64,000 nt of DNA from Symbiodinium natans (Eukaryota; Sar; Dinophyceae; Suessiales; Symbiodiniaceae), in assembly GCA_905221605.1 (NCBI GenBank), contig CAJNDS010002398.1, positions 381,949 through 445,948 of the forward strand, read 5' to 3'. Of this stretch, positions 24,598 to 34,498 are shown one piece after another. The notes beneath the pieces were generated by a model. That model saw nothing but the letters and a program-made list of their open reading frames with translations. It did no database searches and was not told the DNA's origin. Position numbers and translations under genes: made by a program. Position 1 is the first letter of the stretch. Every line of letters starts with the position of its first letter.

Positions 24598-27500
24598 ATG
24601 AGGATTTTATTTCTCGTAGCCGTAGCGAGCTTTCTTGGGTGCCTGGGTCCCAAGTCCCAGGGTCCAGCCATGGATCAGAATCGAGGGTTTCGGGAAGTAG
24701 CGCCCCCCGATGAAGCTGAGCAGCATGCGCAGCGAAGTCAGCTAACCATGAACAAAACCGGCAAGCGAAGCTACCAAAGAGCTTGTAAAGTTGCCCTGGC
24801 GAAGGGAGCAGCACTTTACAAAGGCCGACTTCTGACCGCTCAGGCTCTAGGAGCCCATGAAGACCAATTTGCAGTCTCTGAGAAGCCAGAGAAGCAATCT
24901 TTTCAGCCGATCAGACAGTATCACCACAAATATGAAATTGAGGTTTTATCTTGGAACGCAGGTTCAATAACGAGTCGAGTTTGGAATGAGCTTCTGGCCA
25001 TTTTGGCAACACCAGAATATCAGAACATCAAGCTTGTGCTGCTGCAAGAATCCCACTGGCAGCAGGACCAAACCTACAGCTCAGGTCCATGGTCAGTCCT
25101 CACCTGTGGCTCTGAGAGTAGACATAAAGCCGGCCTCGTTGTCCTTGTGCATCGATCCGTGGCCCAGCTCTCAGAGATTCGCAGCACCACCATAATTCCA
25201 GGGCACCTGCAGCATGTCATGATTCCTTGGCAGAGGTCTAGGATCCATCTACTCAATCTGTATCAGCATGTTTGGGACTCCAAACTCTCCAAGTTGGACA
25301 ATAGACGACGGAGGAAGGATGTGCTGAGTCAACTTGAGACTCGCCTTCGCAGAGTGCCTTTGAGAGACTTTATGCTTGTTGCCGGTGATTTCAACTCACA
25401 TGCAGTCACAGAGCGTCCTTTCATTGGGCCCAGTGTGCCTCGCCGAGCCAGATTTGCCAATGCAGATGTTAGATCGCTCCCAGAACTGTGCAGATCTTGT
25501 GGGCTGACAGCGCTCAACACATGGGCCTCCAGCCATAAAAGCACTTATGCAAACAGCGATGGCACATATGAGTCTCAAATTGATTTTCTGCTAGTTCGAC
25601 TGCAGGATGCCCGGAGGCGGTCGAAGGAGGCTTCCTCCGATAAGAATTTTCCAGTTGCAGCGTACCGGGATGGCTCCAAGCACTTCCCGGTCAGAGCCAA
25701 ACTGTTTGTTCCTCCATACAGTCCTCCCCCAAGCAAACCAAAGCCCTTTGATGCCACTGCACTTGATGCCAGCTTTAGACGAAAAGATGAAGACTGGCAG
25801 GCTTATTCCAAGCACCTAACAGCTGAAGTAGTCAAGAGTGTGGCTGAGCAGAACTCTTGGCAATCGATCGACAGGACGATGGTTCGAGTCACTGCTGAGC
25901 AATTTCCACCGCCTCGCAAGGCTCAGCCAGTTGCAGGGCCCATTCAGCAGGCTTACTGGACAAAGGTGCGCCAAATTCAGGAGCACAAGCGATCCGGTAA
26001 TGGGCAGTCTCCTGAGTGCCAACAGCTAATCAGCGACATAAAGACAGAGGCCCAATCTTTCAAAAAGTTGCAGAAGCAAAGAAAACTTGAAAAGCAGGAG
26101 AGGCTCCTTCTTCAAGCCCAAGAGGACAAGAGACAGCAGTCTCACAAACTGTCCCAAGCCCTTAGAAAGCTGGCCCCATGGAAACCTGCTCAAAGGGTCA
26201 ATCTCAGGGATTCAGCAGGTGAGCCCCTAGATGCGAAGGCCTCGGCAAGTGCGATGCGAGAGTATTCGAGTCACATCTTCTCCAAGGGATCTCCCCTGGA
26301 TCCGGTGGCAGCCAGACCACGAGAGGCTGTCAATGCCTCGCAGGTGGCCGAGCAAATAAAAACAATTCCGGTGGGCAAGGCGGTTCCCAGCATGTCGGCC
26401 CCGGTCTCGGCCTGGAAGAGCTTAGCGCCTGAGGCTCATGTGAAGATCGCTGATCTGATAAACACAGAGGTTTCTCAGTCAGATATCTCACCGTACTTGA
26501 AGGACCCCAGAATTGCATGGATTCCAAAGCCGGGTAAGCCAGCTACAGCTATGAAGAACTTGAGGCCCATAGGAGTAATAAGTGTTCCAGGCAAAGTGCT
26601 TGCAGGTGCTGTCAAGACTCGCATAGCACCGGCACTGCAAGAGCGCTCACAGCTTGAGCCGCAGTTTGCATATATTCGGAAGCGAGGGGTGCGAGATGCC
26701 ATTGCAAAAGCGTGTCAGCATCTGGATCTCGTGCAGGAAATGCGCCAAGAGCATCGCCGGGATATGCACAAGGCACAGCAAGGTCAGAGAAGGCTCCCAT
26801 TGGCAGGGGCCTTAACAGTCTCCGTCGATCTGAGCAAAGCCTTTGACTCTGTCAACAGACAAGAGTTGCTTGAAGCCTTAGACAAGCTCAACATAGATCA
26901 AACCACTAAGGACTTTGTTGTACAACTCCACTCCTGTACATCGTACAACATGGGCACTAATGGGCTTGAGTTCAGTGTTCCTACTTCTTCGGGAATAAAA
27001 CAGGGATGTAAATTAGCTCCTGCATTGTGGTCTGCCTTAACCTTGCTAGTCATGGACAGGATGGAGAAGAAGTGGGGGCCTGGCAGCAGTCAGGCAAGAG
27101 ATATACTCACTGTCTTCGCTGACGATTTTCTCCATCAGGAAACTTTTACAAGCTTTGCCGAACTGCAGCAGGTACTCACTCGGCTTGAAGCTTTGTTTCA
27201 ATCCCTCGAGGAAGTCGGCCTTGAAGTCAATCCAGCGAAATCCAAGGCACTGCTCATGGTGCAAGGCACTCAGCAATCCCTCTTCCGCAAGCAATACACC
27301 AAACGATTAAAAAATCAGCTCCATTTGGTTCTTCCCTCGGGGCATCAGATTCCGATTCATCATCAGCTGACCTATCTAGGAGTGCAACTAAGCTATGGTG
27401 CTTACAAGGATCAAACAGTAGACTACAGGATTTCTCAAGCCCAAGGCAAATTTGAGCTCCTTAGGAGTATCTTGTGCACGACGAAGGCCCTTGACGAGGC

Positions 27501-29418
27501 GAAGAAACTAGAGATCTGGCGAGTGTATGTCGAGTCTTCGCTCTTGCATGGCATAGTCTCCACGGGAATCACCCACACGGGACTGCAAAAGCTCCAGAGC
27601 AAATATTCTCGGATGCTCAGATCTATCTTTCAGCAGCATCAGCATTTTAGTCGAATGGAAACCACAGAGCTGTTTGAGCACCACAAGATCCAAACTCCTC
27701 AGGAAGTTCTTCTCAGGCAAATGAGGAACTATCAGGATGCGATGGATGCTGCCAAGCCAACAGGCAACTTACAAACGATCCAAGAGTACCTGGGTCTACG
27801 CAGCCGGCTGATTAGCCAACAGCAGCTACTTCAATCCATGCAATTGGCTCTGGCCGAAGAAGATCATGCAGTGCCCTGTTCGCTATGTGATAGAAGTTTC
27901 TCTAGCAACAAGGGATTGCAGCATCATACACTAGTGAAGCATGGAGGCCAAAGAGCAAACCAGTTGGGCCCTAAATTCCAAGTCTTCGCACATAGTCTGC
28001 AGGGACTCCCGCAATGTGCAGCATGTCACAAACAGCTGCGCACAATGCATCAGCTTCGCAGACATGTTGAATCGGGAACATGTTCAAAGCTTCCAGAGCT
28101 GAGGGAGCGATCATCGTCCTGCTCAGGAGCGGAGAGCACAGCCTTGCTGCTCCAACCAAGTGTTCAGGATCAATTGAAAAGAGACCCTGACCTGCTTCTC
28201 AAAAAGGCTCATGTGACCAAGCACTTGCGGGCTTACTGCAGCCTCTGTGGGCAGTTCATTGTCGGTCACAAGGGCGTCAAACAGCACATTCAGAAAGCGC
28301 ACCAGGCTTTCTGGGCAGGGGCCTCAGACTCAGTCTATGCCAACATGCGCACACATAAGAGACTGCTTCATAAAAAGGAGGAATGCAGATATTGTGGAAT
28401 GATGGTTGACGCTCCGGTTCGCCACGCGGACCAGTGTGTAGTCCTGCTGCAGGTCTATGCCATGAGTGCAGCAATGAAAAAGTCTACCGACCCACACATA
28501 GAATATGGCACTGTGACGTCGGAACTTGGGATTCGTGCGCAGGAGGGTTCCTCCCAGGAGGCTTCCTCCACCAGTAGGATTCGGTCTCACCAGGCACCAG
28601 CAAGCTCCCAGCGAGACGCACCAGCAGAGGGGAGACCTTCGTCAGTGCCCGTCACAGCCTGGTCTCTGGCCTATCATAATCCGCATCAACTGTGCTATGC
28701 ACACACAGTAGTGCATATCCTTGCCTCGCTTGCATCAGAGGGTATTCTTTCTGATCCATATCTGAGACAAATATTGACGGAAATTGACGCAGTAGGGGGT
28801 CGTTCTTCTAGTGTGGATGTTCGTAGGCTGCGACAGCTACGTCCTCTGCTGACGGGATGGCGATTCAGACCCAGGCAAGAAGATGCATCCCAGTTTCTAG
28901 CACATATCATTCAGAGATCCCATGTGCTTTCAGCAGATGTTTGGGAAGCGAGGGTTCAAATCACAGCACCCGTGGAAAGAATCAGCGTAGAGGATAGAGG
29001 GGGTTTGATTCTTTTCTTGCCTGACCCACCAGATGGCCTCTCCACACTACAGCAAGCCATTTCTCAGTGGGCGCACAGGGGGAGCACCTATGGGCTACTC
29101 CCGGGAGTGAACCTGGTTTGCATTCAGATCCAAAGGTTTGAGCACTTGGAGAAAACAAATCGGCCTCAAGTTTTAGACACAACTCTGGAGCTTCCAGAGT
29201 TTATAGATAATGGCACGACAACCGCTGTGGTCAGCTTTCGACTATATGCATTCATCATTCATCTAGGAGATGATTGGAGATCTGGGCATTATAGGACAGG
29301 TTTTTTGAGAGAAGAAGTGGCGTATCTCGCAGATGATGACCGCTCACCACGGCGAACTACGCTCCTCTCGGATCAAATTTGCCAGGGATCGTATTTGGCT
29401 TTCTACGTAAGGGTCTAG
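24598..29418 (+). CDS. LINE polyprotein: endonuclease, reverse transcriptase, zinc fingers, USP-like protease
   Basis: From the ATG at 24598 the product is 1606 residues; ATG 24670 is an alternative start, and the frame is open further upstream only because the microsatellite lacks stops. Residues ~112-370 form an endonuclease/exonuclease/phosphatase fold: Asn120 (SWNAG), Glu151 (LLQES), Asp264/Asn266 (GDFNSH), Asp329 (QIDFLLV) and His362 (SKH, where SDH is usual). A basic, coiled-coil-like linker spans ~480-560. The reverse transcriptase runs from ~639 (IAWIPKPGK) through Asp744 (VDLSKAFDSVN), GIKQGCKLAP (~799) and the catalytic FADD (Asp842/843). Cys/His motifs follow at C1094-H1115, C1140-C1162, C1214-H1235 and C1263-C1280. 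Residues ~1360-1606 match the C19/USP pattern: Cys1366 (LCYAHT), QEDASQF (1427-1433), SGHY with His1564, an acidic ADDD, and a terminal YLAFYVR. Expected role: target-primed reverse transcription; the substrate of the protease domain is unknown. Confidence 0.93.
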   Translation: MRILFLVAVASFLGCLGPKSQGPAMDQNRGFREVAPPDEAEQHAQRSQLTMNKTGKRSYQRACKVALAKGAALYKGRLLTAQALGAHEDQFAVSEKPEKQSFQPIRQYHHKYEIEVLSWNAGSITSRVWNELLAILATPEYQNIKLVLLQESHWQQDQTYSSGPWSVLTCGSESRHKAGLVVLVHRSVAQLSEIRSTTIIPGHLQHVMIPWQRSRIHLLNLYQHVWDSKLSKLDNRRRRKDVLSQLETRLRRVPLRDFMLVAGDFNSHAVTERPFIGPSVPRRARFANADVRSLPELCRSCGLTALNTWASSHKSTYANSDGTYESQIDFLLVRLQDARRRSKEASSDKNFPVAAYRDGSKHFPVRAKLFVPPYSPPPSKPKPFDATALDASFRRKDEDWQAYSKHLTAEVVKSVAEQNSWQSIDRTMVRVTAEQFPPPRKAQPVAGPIQQAYWTKVRQIQEHKRSGNGQSPECQQLISDIKTEAQSFKKLQKQRKLEKQERLLLQAQEDKRQQSHKLSQALRKLAPWKPAQRVNLRDSAGEPLDAKASASAMREYSSHIFSKGSPLDPVAARPREAVNASQVAEQIKTIPVGKAVPSMSAPVSAWKSLAPEAHVKIADLINTEVSQSDISPYLKDPRIAWIPKPGKPATAMKNLRPIGVISVPGKVLAGAVKTRIAPALQERSQLEPQFAYIRKRGVRDAIAKACQHLDLVQEMRQEHRRDMHKAQQGQRRLPLAGALTVSVDLSKAFDSVNRQELLEALDKLNIDQTTKDFVVQLHSCTSYNMGTNGLEFSVPTSSGIKQGCKLAPALWSALTLLVMDRMEKKWGPGSSQARDILTVFADDFLHQETFTSFAELQQVLTRLEALFQSLEEVGLEVNPAKSKALLMVQGTQQSLFRKQYTKRLKNQLHLVLPSGHQIPIHHQLTYLGVQLSYGAYKDQTVDYRISQAQGKFELLRSILCTTKALDEAKKLEIWRVYVESSLLHGIVSTGITHTGLQKLQSKYSRMLRSIFQQHQHFSRMETTELFEHHKIQTPQEVLLRQMRNYQDAMDAAKPTGNLQTIQEYLGLRSRLISQQQLLQSMQLALAEEDHAVPCSLCDRSFSSNKGLQHHTLVKHGGQRANQLGPKFQVFAHSLQGLPQCAACHKQLRTMHQLRRHVESGTCSKLPELRERSSSCSGAESTALLLQPSVQDQLKRDPDLLLKKAHVTKHLRAYCSLCGQFIVGHKGVKQHIQKAHQAFWAGASDSVYANMRTHKRLLHKKEECRYCGMMVDAPVRHADQCVVLLQVYAMSAAMKKSTDPHIEYGTVTSELGIRAQEGSSQEASSTSRIRSHQAPASSQRDAPAEGRPSSVPVTAWSLAYHNPHQLCYAHTVVHILASLASEGILSDPYLRQILTEIDAVGGRSSSVDVRRLRQLRPLLTGWRFRPRQEDASQFLAHIIQRSHVLSADVWEARVQITAPVERISVEDRGGLILFLPDPPDGLSTLQQAISQWAHRGSTYGLLPGVNLVCIQIQRFEHLEKTNRPQVLDTTLELPEFIDNGTTTAVVSFRLYAFIIHLGDDWRSGHYRTGFLREEVAYLADDDRSPRRTTLLSDQICQGSYLAFYVRV

Positions 29419-30343
29419 CTCGCTCTACCTTCGCATGCGGAGGTTTCCTCCGGAGGCTTCCTCCGCAGCAGTGTTCTTTCTTCTTAAAGTAGACCTATCT
29501 GCCTGCTGTTGCCTAAGGCAACTCGGCATGAACGCTGCCCTGCGCGCAATAAAGCCATGATCTCGTGCTAAGATGTATAGTCTCTTGCGTGAAACTTTCA
29601 CATGCGGAGGTTTCCTCCGGAGGCTTCCTCCCCGGTAATGTTTCTCACAGTAGACCGTTCTGCCTGCTGTAGCTTAAGGCCAAGCTGACCCATTCTTGTC
29701 CCTGAACCTGAAGCATCTGAAAGAGCCCTGCGCGCACTTCAGAACATGTGAGGTCTCCTCCAGGTCGGTGGGTTCAGCTTAGGGTCACTTTTTCGGATGC
29801 AACCTTGCCTTGTCGCAGCGCTGGCCCCGAGAGCCGTGCAAGGTGTCCCAGGTCAGGTGCTTCCCTCTTCGCAAAGTACTCGTGCCTATGTGAGACCTCC
29901 TCGTTAAGTTCGGTCAGTTGGGGTCACATTTTCTCGACCAGGAATGCAATTTTGCCCTGTCGCAGCGCTGGCCCCAGGAGCCGCGCAAGGCGTCCCAGGT
30001 CAGGCTTCGCAAACTTAGCTACCCTGCCTCCAACTTGGGCATCCTTCTTGGAACGTGCAAGGCCGCCTTGGTGCGCTCTGCCTACGGCCCTCTGCCAGTT
30101 GTTTAGCGTTACCTGTGTGAGACGTCACTAGACAGGAACGCTGAGTGTCGGCCTCACCAGAGGTACGGCTCGCTAAACAGCTGGTGCGTGGGTGCTGGAC
30201 GCAGTGACTCACAGTAGGGTGTCGGGGTAGCCGCGCTTATTTTTCACTCTTTTGCAGTGCTGAGTACTTGATATCGGAGGCTGCCTCCGTGCCAACTTCA
30301 ATTTCTTCATTGATTCATTGCATCAGATTAGGAGGTTTCCTCC
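25626..30343 (+). repeat. Nine copies of a 13-bp palindrome GGAGGnnnCCTCC
   Basis: Copies lie at 25626-25638, 28542-28554, 28557-28569, 29439-29451, 29452-29464, 29606-29618, 29619-29631, 30276-30288 and 30331-30343. The stem GGAGG/CCTCC is invariant; the central three bases are CTT, TTT, GTT or CTG. Six of the copies form three adjacent pairs. Three copies lie inside the coding frame, in the inter-domain linkers, where they encode EASS or EGSS and do not shift the frame. I noticed no other copy elsewhere in the window by eye. Confidence 0.9.
30095..30184 (+). other. Long hairpin in the LINE 3' region
   Basis: CCAGTTGTTTAGCG (30095-30108) pairs with CGCTAAACAGCTGG (30171-30184), with one mismatch. 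The bases just inside (TACCTGTGTGAG and CTCACCAGAGGTA) also pair imperfectly, giving a stem of roughly 25 pairs. Several LINE reverse transcriptases recognise a 3' stem-loop of their own RNA; this is a candidate. Confidence 0.6.
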
Positions 30344-30456
30344 TGAATATCCTTAAGTACTCTGCCAAAGCAGATTCAGTATAGCAGGTAGTGAGACCTG
30401 GCAATCTGGAGGAAGCGATCCTCTCGAAGTCCAAAAGGCCGGACTGTGAAATAAAA

Positions 30457-30495
30457 AAGGCGGGTGAGACCTTCTATATCACACTTGCCCGCCTT
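30457..30495. other. GC-rich hairpin
   Basis: AAGGCGGG (30457-30464) and CCCGCCTT (30488-30495) are perfect arms around a 23-base loop, with an A run just upstream. Confidence 0.55.
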
Positions 30496-30832
30496 AATCA
30501 CACCAAACTCAGCTAGCGCACAGCTATAGCCTGCAACACAACATCGGGGCCAGCCGGCACTGCAGCAGTCGCGGGTGCAGGTGAGCCAGTAGGAGGCGGT
30601 CGTAGGGTGTCCAGCCAGCACAGCGCTATCGCAGCCCTGAGGGGCGGATGCATTCCACATACTCGAACATAGCTGTGCACAACAATCCTTTCAGCAGCCC
30701 TGAGGGGCGTGAAGTACGAACTAGCAAAGACTGCTGGAGCTCCCAAGGCGGATACAGAGTAGCCGACGTGCCGAGGATCCAAAGTGATCAGAGGTCCACA
30801 TGCTGATTCTGGCAGTGAGTGCAATGCAAAAA

Positions 30833-30869
<37 letters not shown>
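30833..30869 (+). repeat. (TGT)n tail
   Basis: Twelve TGT units in the same orientation as the 557-bp tract upstream of the LINE. It is best read as the element's 3' terminal microsatellite or as the far side of a microsatellite target. Confidence 0.9.
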
Positions 30870-33387
30870 CATGTTAACTATTGAACATTAGATAACACTC
30901 ACGTCGCCCCTCTCCAGGAGCTGAACGCCGTGAACGTCGCTACGGCCTTGAATCAGGCACCTGAGATAGGATGTCAGAGTCGCTGATGTAGAGTCTTAAG
31001 TGTGACATGCAAACCCGTTCACCGCGGCTAGCCTCACAGGCAGCATCGCCCCGAAAACCCTGTTTTAGATCAGTAGGCTGTCTGAAGAACTGCGACGGCC
31101 AGACTTGGGCTAAGCACGGGAATAGAGGGTCCAGCCAATCCTCCCCCTTGGCACCAGCAAACTCGACTGGCAAGCAGATCGAGTCTGGTGCATAAGGCAA
31201 CTTGAGATGACCATGTGGTGTACTCTGCATTGCTGACTCCGCACTGCATGGCGTGTCAGACTCGCTTGGGAGGTTGCAAGTGTGCACACCCCATTGACTA
31301 ACTGCCGCACAAACCAATTGCGTGTATTGAGCAGCTGCTTTGATTGTAGACAAAGACTACTAGGTGGCACCAGACTGAGAGAGGACTCACGTTCTGCAGG
31401 GTTTGTCCTCTGTTGTCAAGGTGGCCAAGAGACCGGATGGGAAGCGTGAGTGTCTGGGCAGCAAGATTAGTGTCATACACGTGTTTGGAGTCCAACTCCT
31501 GATTCCTGATTCTGCGTGCTTTCAACAGGTCAGCTTGCACATGAGCCCTGCTTCAAGAACTCGATCGCATGAGATGCAGCTGGGAATTCGTATGCTTGCG
31601 CCCTATAGGTCTTGGCCTAAGCCCCCCCTGTGTTTTGCGCATCCCAACAACAAGGTGGGCTGCTGATCCGGTTTTAGCCGCGGAGCTTTTGAGTGCAGCC
31701 CGCCGTTTCGCGGAGGCTCGCAATTCACGCTATGGCGTGCCTGAAGCAAGCTTGGGGTTTCGGAGCGCATAGCATCGATGCTGCAATGTTGCAGAGTGGA
31801 GGCTCTTACGCAAGGTTGGCCCAGGAGGTTCTGAAAAGCAGGGTCAACCGCAACCATCACATGTTTGGAGCTTGATTCGACCCTGAACCTCCCTGTATAA
31901 TTTTAAAAATTGGTGCGTTAGCCACATTGGTTGCGGCTCGTAGGATGGGTCTGCCCGGGAACTGGCCAGCACAGCACAGTGGCGCGGAACTTTGCAGCCA
32001 CGAGGCGTTGCCCTGCCAGAGGCCGGGCGCTTGATTTAGATCGCCCAGCCCAAACTTCCGTAAGCCATCCGGAAGGTTGGGGTGTGAGCCTTGTGTGGGA
32101 GGGCTTTTAATTAGGATGTGCTTCAAGCAAGGATGTACTTTTGCCGGTGTGAAGTGCATCAGGGTACCGGGTACCTTGCTGTGCCCCCAAGACATCGAGC
32201 GCATACGCCTTCATCCCCAACCATGCAGCGTGGATTGCTCCAGAAGCTGCGGCGACACCGAGTTTTGAGAATTCGGAGGTCTGTGGGTTTGACAGTCAGT
32301 GGGGACTCAGACAATCGTCTCAGCTGGCGAGCAGCATCTAGCTGACTAGATGCGGTTGAAGCCCCAACCCCAAAGGACCAAGGCCTATTTCTCCTGATTT
32401 GCCGTCGTCAAGCCCTGTTAACCTATCGTTAATGTTAACCTATCGTTAACCTACCCTTCCAAACACTTGCTTTTGACTCACTTACACCTCGCAAAGCAAC
32501 CCTCTTGGACCACCAAGTTCCGCAAGGCCGCCTGCTGTCGCTCGCACAGCCAGCGTTCTGCGCCCCAGGGTCCCTCGAACCACGGCAGAATGGGAGCATG
32601 ACTTAGGGAATTGTAGGGTCTCAGTTGAGTTTGTTTCGGCGGTTGATATAGTCGCTTCGGGAATCTTGAGGCATGATTTGGGATTGAGGTTGAGTTGAAT
32701 GTCCCATGGTAGCCGCTTTCTGTTGCCGACGCAAGCTACACGCGCGCTTCGGAGACGCAGCACATGTGGCACGCCTGTTGATTCTTGGAGGTTTGGCGGC
32801 ACAGGGGGTACTGGCAGAGAATCTCTTCTCAGCACGTAGCAGGTTCAGGTGGCCATCCAAATCGAACCGGACCTCCCCTGAAGATCCTTTCTGCTCCGCA
32901 AGGAATCTGTCGTGAACCCCTGCAACCTCGCAGCAGCGTGACCGGCCGCTGATGGAGATAGCCGTGGGGCAGGCATGAACCGCTGGAATTGAGTTGCTGT
33001 GATGGTATAACTGTGTGTACATCATGAGTTCAACAAGTTGCATATATATATAGAGAGAGAAAGAGATGTGCAATGGTTGTGCGCCGTGCGTTCTCGGCCC
33101 CCCCCCCCCCACCCCTGGTATCCCCCTCCCCGCGGTCTCCCCTCCCCTCCTCGACCCTATAACCTTCAAACCCCAAGATGGGATCCTTCCCCGCAATCAC
33201 CACTCGCTCAAATTTGCTAGCTGTCTCAACAGGCTGAGAAGGCCACGCGTGTGGGGGAAATCTTGAACCCATGATTTCCACACAAACGCATCTTGTGGCC
33301 TTCTCCGGGAAATGTAGCCTTCTCAGATCTTTTTGCAAAATCGAGAAGGCCGCGTCACTTGGAGAAAATTTTCGATTGTGGGGCAGG
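30870..33387. other. Intergenic DNA, no assigned gene
   Basis: Frames up to 191 codons (minus strand 32621-33196, starting only at a non-ATG codon) carry no recognised domain. A short tandem of GTTAACCTATCGTTAA lies near 32417-32450. A pyrimidine-rich C tract with a preceding TA/GA stretch lies at 33040-33150. Confidence 0.5.
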
Positions 33388-33434
33388 GTTTAGGGCCTCA
33401 CTTCTTGAGTCAGTGACTCAAGAAGCCCTAAACC
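33388..33434. repeat. Inverted telomere-word junction with a 12-bp palindrome
   Basis: CTTCTTGAGTCA (33401-33412) and TGACTCAAGAAG (33414-33425) are perfect arms around one base. Outside them GGTTTAGGG on the left faces CCCTAAACC on the right, so telomere-type words change orientation exactly here. CCCTAAA-like words continue to about 33530. Confidence 0.85.
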
Positions 33435-34388
33435 CTAAAACCCTAAGCTCTAAAGCCCCCAAGCCCCAACCCCAAAACCCTAAACCAGGCCTCAGCCCTA
33501 AAAGCCCTAAAGCCCTAAAACCAACCCACAACCACACCACAAGATGAGGGGGGTTTTGGCGGCGGCCCAGGGGTGTGGGGTGTTGTTGTAAGTTCGGATC
33601 TAGGAACTTGTTCCTGAGGCATCTCATCGTAACCTGGCTCAGTGTCAGAGGGCACCTCCATCTGCGCCAAAGGCCTCCCGAAGCTCCCCCTAAACCCGGA
33701 AACCCAGCCAGAAGCCTGCTGCGTTTAGTGAAAGGCCGTGGAGAGCCTCCGGGATCCCGACACGCAGTGCGCGGCCAACACGGCACAGGTACCAGCTGTT
33801 CAGGATGGTTGACAGTTTAGGTGTAGATGGCAATCTTGCTGAGAAGCTTCCTGATCAGCTCTTAACAAAAGTGATGTTGCGAAGCGGAGTCATGAGAAAG
33901 CTTTGTGCGGTCCATCTTCTCGGCCTTCGTGCAATTCGGGTTTGGGTTTGTGTTCTGTCTTCTGGAAAGCCGGACCCACATGTTTCAATGTGTCGCCGAA
34001 GAATTTCTAGTGGAAGGGTCTGCAACGTTCCTAGTCGGTTGGTGTGACAGCTCAATGGTGCCTCAAGTCCGAAGCCCGAACGGGAACTATTTGAAACTGC
34101 AAAGGCGCTTGCGACTCCGAGTTGCACTGGCGCCGCGCCCACGGATGCCGCTGCTGGCTTTGGAGCAACTGGGAGCAGACAGGAATTTTTTGCTTGGAAC
34201 TTCCAAGTGTTTTACCATGATCCACAGTGCTTTAATTTTAACGCTACGCGACCCGCCTCGGCCCGGCCCAGCGCATCCGCATGAGCATGGTGATTCCGCA
34301 GCGCCCAAGTCGCTGGACCCCAAGCAAAAGGGTTGGGTTTAGGGTTGAGGGTTCCGGGTTTATGGTTTAGGGTTTAGGGTAGAGTTCT

Positions 34389-34487
34389 GATTCCGGACAC
34401 GTATTCTCCTAAAGGGATGAGTACATGTACCTCGACTAACGCTAATTTTGGCTCAAGGAAAATAGGAGCGTTGCTAATATCAAATCA
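34389..34487 (+). repeat. 99-bp flanking direct repeat, left copy, with spliced-leader-like 13-mer
   Basis: It matches 35851-35949 with about three differences. It contains ATTTTGGCTCAAG at 34445-34457, identical to the last 13 bases of the dinoflagellate spliced leader as I know it; bases upstream of the 13-mer do not match. Retroposed dinoflagellate mRNAs are known to leave relict leaders in the genome, so the repeat may descend from a processed transcript. Confidence 0.85.
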
Positions 34488-34498
34488 GAGTAAAGTAT

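Larger units (their letters stand above)
29419..30832 (+). other. Probable 3' untranslated region of the LINE
   Basis: It contains two imperfect direct repeats of one module (29434-29559 and 29601-29748; both run from CATGCGGAGG through AGTAGACC, CTGCCTGCTGT and CCCTGCGCGCA), then two of another (29744-29857 and 29887-30004; both include TGTCGCAGCGCTGGCCCC and GTCCCAGGTCAGG). Hairpins follow at 30095-30184 and 30457-30495. GCAGCCCTGAGGGGCG occurs twice, near 30632 and 30694. No convincing coding frame is present. The location and structure fit a LINE 3' UTR used for template recognition, by inference. Confidence 0.65.
24582..30869 (+). mobile_element. Apparently intact LINE-type (non-LTR) retrotransposon
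   Basis: The element is defined by its single long coding frame (24598-29418), a ~1.4-kb 3' region with duplicated modules and hairpins, and a terminal (TGT)n tract (30833-30869). No long terminal repeats or integrase are present, and an AP-type endonuclease precedes the reverse transcriptase, as in L1/Jockey/I-type LINEs. The left boundary is drawn at the end of the (TGT)n microsatellite. I see no clear target-site duplication, so both ends are approximate; the 3' end could be closer to 30350, where the last GGAGG-palindrome lies. The absence of stops or frameshifts over 4.8 kb suggests recent activity. Confidence 0.85.
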
